Source of the DNA: an uncultured Ignavibacteria bacterium | GTDB lineage: Bacteria; Bacteroidota; Ignavibacteria; Tepidaquicellales; Tepidaquicellaceae | Direction: 5' to 3' | Assembly (NCBI GenBank): GCA_937924675.1 | Contig: CALEVL010000200.1 | Coordinates: 1-10,310 of the forward strand | Length of the DNA stretch: 10,310 nucleotides | Part shown: positions 7,368-10,310 of the stretch, piece by piece | Layout of the letters: each line of letters starts with the position of its first letter | Position numbering within the stretch: the stretch's first letter is position 1 | Notes under the pieces: model-generated | What the model was told of the DNA's origin: nothing | The model's database searches: none | Seen by the model: the letters and a program-made list of their open reading frames with translations, nothing else | Made by a program: the position numbers and the translations under genes

Positions 7368-8085
7368 TCACTTCACCACCATCATCTTCCTTATCTCATC
7401 AAAATCCCCTGCCACAAGTCGGTAGAAATACACACCCGATGCAAATGCACTTGCATTGAACTTCACTTCATAAGCTCCGGCGGGTTGGAAGTTGTTCACA
7501 AGTAAACTCACTTCTCTTCCAAGCACGTCATAGACTGCAAGTTTCACTATCCCGTCATTTGGTATCTGATATTTGATCACTGTTGACGGATTAAACGGAT
7601 TCGGATAGTTCTGAAATAGTTCATAGGTCAGCGGCAACATTCCCGATGATTCAAGTACAAGAGCATTCAGATTTGCCGGAATGACAATCTCCATTCCTTC
7701 CGTGAGTTCTTTATTGAGTATTGAACCATCAATGCCATCCCTTATTCTGAGTTTCAATCCTCTTGCATTATGCAGAGTAATTCGTGTTTCGGCAGATGTT
7801 GAGTTAAGCATCAAAGAATGAATCTTGCCAAGTTCTTCAACGAACTTATCCGTTGCAAACCTCACATCAAATATTCCCGACGGTGGTACCGGAGGCATTG
7901 AGTAATCGCTTGTAATCTGTGATGGATTGCCGAGATACAAAGATGTTGAATTCTCCTTACCGTTTGCGAATCTCACTTCAACAAAGTCTTCGAGAGGATT
8001 CTTTGCAACAGCATTCTGATTGTTGTCAAGCGAGCCCTGATAGAGATATCCCGCCGCAGATGTTCTGATCCAATATCCCTTGCCG
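7368..8085 (-). repeat. Long direct repeat, copy 1 (pairs with 9593-10310)
   Basis: The 3' 718 bases of this gene align without net gaps to 9593-10310. The encoded 238 residues differ at 17 positions. Bases 8031-8085 are identical to 10256-10310, the last bases of the window, so the duplication probably continues beyond it. The repeat is coding DNA from paralogous genes. Confidence 0.9.
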
Positions 8086-9524
8086 ACTTTTAATGTGTCA
8101 GGATTATAGTAACCTCCGTTATATCCGAAATAGTTTGATGTAATTATTCCTGCCGGATTTGTTGAGATAGAAGATATTGGAATGTTGTTGTCAAATGGTC
8201 CGATCAGATTCCATCCCGGACTTACTATCATATTCTCCGGCGACCATGGATAACCCGTGAAGTTGAAATTGGAGTTGTTGTTAAATTTCATCCAGTATCC
8301 GGTTCCGTTGCTTAGCATTGCAATGCTCACATATCCTCCGCTGTAAGTATATGCTTGAGAAGCAACACCGGGGAAGAGAGTTGAGTAGAGCATGTCAGAA
8401 GTTCTCACAGGAACTGAGACAATGTTCCAACCTGAAGTAACCGATGAGGCAAGAGTAATATTGTTATACTCGATCTTCAGAGAAGTTATTCCTGAATTCG
8501 TAAGAGTATAACTGTTTTGATTTCTCATATTCACATTCACGAGAGTCCCTGTGATCTCATCCTTGATGAAGAATCCTCCGGTTGCCGGGAAGGATGCGAT
8601 GTTCCAGTTGAATGTGAGCGGATAGCCGGAGATCGACGGCTGGAATGTCATTCGCCACACAGTGCTACCGACTGTATCTCTCCGGAAATCATTCTTGACT
8701 GCTTCATTAGACGCAAGTATGAATCTGCAATCGAATACACCAATAGGCGGCGGCGGTGGGACTGGAACTTCTCCGAGACAAGGGTCGATTCCAATTGAGC
8801 CAACTCCTGACATTCCAAATTTAAGACTGTCATTCACGTTTCCTGCGTCATTAAGTCTAAACAACTGACTCCAAGTTGTTGGACAGATTTGTGGAAATGG
8901 TTCAATTGAATGCCATGCCCTATTCGTGATCTCAGTATTCACAAGATTGTTAAGTCCGGTATATGCAAACACCTTTGTAAACGGATTTGGAAGAGAATCT
9001 CTCCATTGAAGTCCAATATCTTGTGGTCCGCCGCTGAATGATGCAGCAGTAGTTGTCAGTTTCATCTTGCAAACTTTGATTCCGTTTGTTGCTCCCGGAG
9101 GAATCAGATAACCATTTCCAGGTCCTGGGAATGTGTTAACTGCAAGCCTTAACTGTGATGTTCCATTTCCGTTATCAAAGATCTGTGGATTTCTCGGTCT
9201 GAAATTGACCGGCAAATCTGAAGAATCACCTGCACCTGATACATAGCCGTAAGCCAATGTACCACCGTTTGCGACTGTGTTATTGAAATTGAAATGGTAC
9301 TGAGCTCCTGCATAATAGAAGACTGTTGAGTCAGGATTTGTATGTTTAATCCTTATCTCAAACTGAAATTCCGCTGGTGTCGGATTGTTCTGTCCAGATA
9401 CCTTCAAAGTGTACGACGGTTTTACATGAATTGAATCCAATGCAAACAGTACTCCTGATGTTGCAAACAGAAAAACAAATAATGCAACTTTTTGAAAAAT
9501 CCTTTCAATGTGTGAAGTTCTCAT
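7368..9524 (-). CDS. Secreted T9SS cargo protein with cohesin-like head on the A-B-B'-A' cassette
   Basis: 718 residues. Residues 1-28 are a signal peptide (basic start, hydrophobic core, cleavage likely near LFA). Residues 36-205 are the same beta-rich head as in the gene at 4883 (PVNFRPRNP, LRLAVNTFPG, LPNPFTKVFAYT) but without the PKD domain that follows there. Residues 214-353 are domain A with Cys214, Cys249 and Cys266 and an unbroken proline run (VPVPPPPPIGVFDCRF). Residues 365-497 are two GWN...GYW repeats (GWNIVSVPV...GTGYWMKF, then GWNLIGPF...GKGYWIRT). Residues 514-627 are domain A' (PPVPPSGIFDVRF, RDGIDGSILNK). Residues 635-718 are the type A sorting domain (NYPNPFNPS, SGVYFYR, tail KMMVVK). 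The last 238 residues are about 93% identical to the next gene upstream (ending at 9593), from which it is separated by 68 bp, so the two may share a transcript. It is a secreted, probably surface-attached protein with no enzyme motif. Confidence 0.95.
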   Translation of the reverse strand: MRTSHIERIFQKVALFVFLFATSGVLFALDSIHVKPSYTLKVSGQNNPTPAEFQFEIRIKHTNPDSTVFYYAGAQYHFNFNNTVANGGTLAYGYVSGAGDSSDLPVNFRPRNPQIFDNGNGTSQLRLAVNTFPGPGNGYLIPPGATNGIKVCKMKLTTTAASFSGGPQDIGLQWRDSLPNPFTKVFAYTGLNNLVNTEITNRAWHSIEPFPQICPTTWSQLFRLNDAGNVNDSLKFGMSGVGSIGIDPCLGEVPVPPPPPIGVFDCRFILASNEAVKNDFRRDTVGSTVWRMTFQPSISGYPLTFNWNIASFPATGGFFIKDEITGTLVNVNMRNQNSYTLTNSGITSLKIEYNNITLASSVTSGWNIVSVPVRTSDMLYSTLFPGVASQAYTYSGGYVSIAMLSNGTGYWMKFNNNSNFNFTGYPWSPENMIVSPGWNLIGPFDNNIPISSISTNPAGIITSNYFGYNGGYYNPDTLKVGKGYWIRTSAAGYLYQGSLDNNQNAVAKNPLEDFVEVRFANGKENSTSLYLGNPSQITSDYSMPPVPPSGIFDVRFATDKFVEELGKIHSLMLNSTSAETRITLHNARGLKLRIRDGIDGSILNKELTEGMEIVIPANLNALVLESSGMLPLTYELFQNYPNPFNPSTVIKYQIPNDGIVKLAVYDVLGREVSLLVNNFQPAGAYEVKFNASAFASGVYFYRLVAGDFDEIRKMMVVK

Positions 9525-9592
9525 ACTACTTTATGCTTGAGTTTTAAAAATTTTAATTAAATCTATAATTGACCATTAATTCTCGAAAGCCA

Positions 9593-10310
9593 TCACTTCA
9601 CCACCACCATCTTCCTTATCTCATCAAAATCCCCGGCCGTCAGCCGATAGAAATACACTCCCGAAGCCAATGCACTTGCATTGAACTTCACTTCATAAGC
9701 TCCGGCGGGTTGGAAGTTATTCACAAGCAAATTCACTTCTCTTCCAAGCACGTCATAGACTGCAAGCTTCACTATCCCGTCATTTGGTATCTGATATTTG
9801 ATCACTGTTGAAGGATTGAACGGATTCGGATAGTTCTGAAACAGTTCATAGGTAAGCGGCAGTATTCCTGAAGATTCAAGAACAAGAGCATTCAGATTTG
9901 CCGGTATGACAATCTCAGTTCCTTCCGTGAGTTCTTTATTGAGAATTGTTCCGTCAATTGCATCTTTGATTCTGAGTTTCAATCCTCTTGCATTGTGCAG
10001 AGTAACTCGTGTTTCGGCAGATGCTGAGTTGAGCATCAAAGAATGAATCTTGCCAAGCTCTTCAACGAACTTATCCGTTGCAAACCTTACATCAAATATT
10101 CCAGACGGAGGTACCGGTGGCATTGAGTAATCGTTTGTGATCTGCGATGGATTGCCGAGATACAAAGATGTTGAATTCTCCTCACTACTTGAGAATCTCA
10201 CTTCAACAAAGTCTTCGAGAGGATTCTTTGCAACAGCATTATGATTGTTGTCCAACGAGCCCTGATAGAGATATCCCGCCGCAGATGTTCTGATCCAATA
10301 TCCCTTGCCG
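9593..10310 (-). CDS. T9SS cargo protein, C-terminal part, start beyond the window
   Basis: The frame is open to the window edge. The 238 codons visible begin inside the second GWN...GYW repeat (GKGYWIRTSAAGYLYQGS) and continue through domain A' (PPVPPSGIFDVRF, KDAIDGTILNK) to the type A sorting domain (NYPNPFNPS, SGVYFYR, tail KMVVVK, stop TGA). The TTG at 10255 is a leucine inside a conserved domain, not a start. By homology the full gene should carry the rest of the A-B-B' cassette and an unknown N-terminal head to the right of 10310. The product is nearly identical to the C-terminus of the gene at 7368, differing mainly in a four-residue patch after FVEVRF. It is first in the row as seen here and may lead a transcript with its neighbours. 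Secretion through T9SS is well supported; what it binds is not. Confidence 0.93.
   Translation of the reverse strand, partial: GKGYWIRTSAAGYLYQGSLDNNHNAVAKNPLEDFVEVRFSSSEENSTSLYLGNPSQITNDYSMPPVPPSGIFDVRFATDKFVEELGKIHSLMLNSASAETRVTLHNARGLKLRIKDAIDGTILNKELTEGTEIVIPANLNALVLESSGILPLTYELFQNYPNPFNPSTVIKYQIPNDGIVKLAVYDVLGREVNLLVNNFQPAGAYEVKFNASALASGVYFYRLTAGDFDEIRKMVVVK
9593..10310 (-). repeat. Long direct repeat, copy 2 (pairs with 7368-8085)
   Basis: This is the partner of the repeat at 7368-8085, in the same orientation and 2225 bp away. Identity is highest at the right edge, with 55 identical bases (10256-10310). Another run of about 50 identical bases falls in the sorting-domain region near 9669-9718. 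Such a pair is a substrate for recombination and a risk for assembly errors. Confidence 0.9.

Noticed and set aside
8743..8760. GGCGGCGGCGG-type run as a simple sequence repeat
   Set aside because: It is the complement of consecutive proline codons in the PPPPP segment of domain A and occurs at the same protein position in the paralogues.
10253..10255. Start codon (TTG) of the right-edge gene at 10255
   Set aside because: The frame continues to the window edge with conserved residues identical to the paralogue, so this is an internal leucine.

Overview
The window (about 40% G+C by eye) reads as a chromosomal segment of a Bacteroidota/Ignavibacteria-type bacterium. Four intact or near-intact proteins and one cut by the window edge end in a type IX secretion system (T9SS) type A sorting domain: an NYPNPFNP motif, then SG(V/A)Y(F/Y)Y(R/S), then a basic-hydrophobic tail ending in VVLK-like residues. 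Most starts lack a Shine-Dalgarno sequence, which is also usual in that phylum. The style of the sorting domains and of the fibronectin-like module in the fourth gene of the row resembles Ignavibacteria most, but the lineage call is inference.

All genes lie on the minus strand, so they are read from right to left. (1) 9593-10310: the C-terminal part of a T9SS cargo protein whose start lies beyond the window. (2) 7368-9524: a 718-residue cargo protein. (3) 4883-7252: a 789-residue cargo protein. (4) 2578-4821: a 747-residue cargo protein. (5) 1375-2442: a smaller, 355-residue cargo protein. (6) 362-1207: an unrelated 281-residue protein with an N-terminal zinc finger and a PD-(D/E)XK-like nuclease core. 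Positions 1-361 hold no convincing gene but carry a degenerate 90-bp tandem repeat and a cluster of TTGCA/TGCAA words. Gaps between the cargo genes are 61-135 bp, so partial co-transcription is possible. Promoter-like sequences in two of the gaps suggest internal starts.

The main structure is a family of paralogous secreted proteins built on one plan. Genes 2-4 each carry a different N-terminal head: a beta-rich cohesin-like domain, the same domain plus PKD, or a choice-of-anchor-J-type domain. Each head sits on a nearly constant C-terminal cassette of about 505-515 residues. The cassette reads A - B - B' - A' - sorting domain. A and A' are diverged copies of a domain with a PPxPPxG(V/I/A)FDxRF signature, and B and B' are two copies of a GWN...GYW module. 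The partial gene (1) carries the end of B', A' and the sorting domain. Gene (5) has only one A-type domain, joined to a fibronectin-like module. The expected life of these products is Sec export, T9SS passage across the outer membrane, and surface anchoring or release. Their ligands cannot be read from the sequence.

The last 718 bases of genes (1) and (2) align without a net gap. Their encoded C-termini are about 93% identical and share a perfectly identical 55-bp stretch, pointing to recent duplication or gene conversion. I see no tRNA, rRNA, transposase or CRISPR array.
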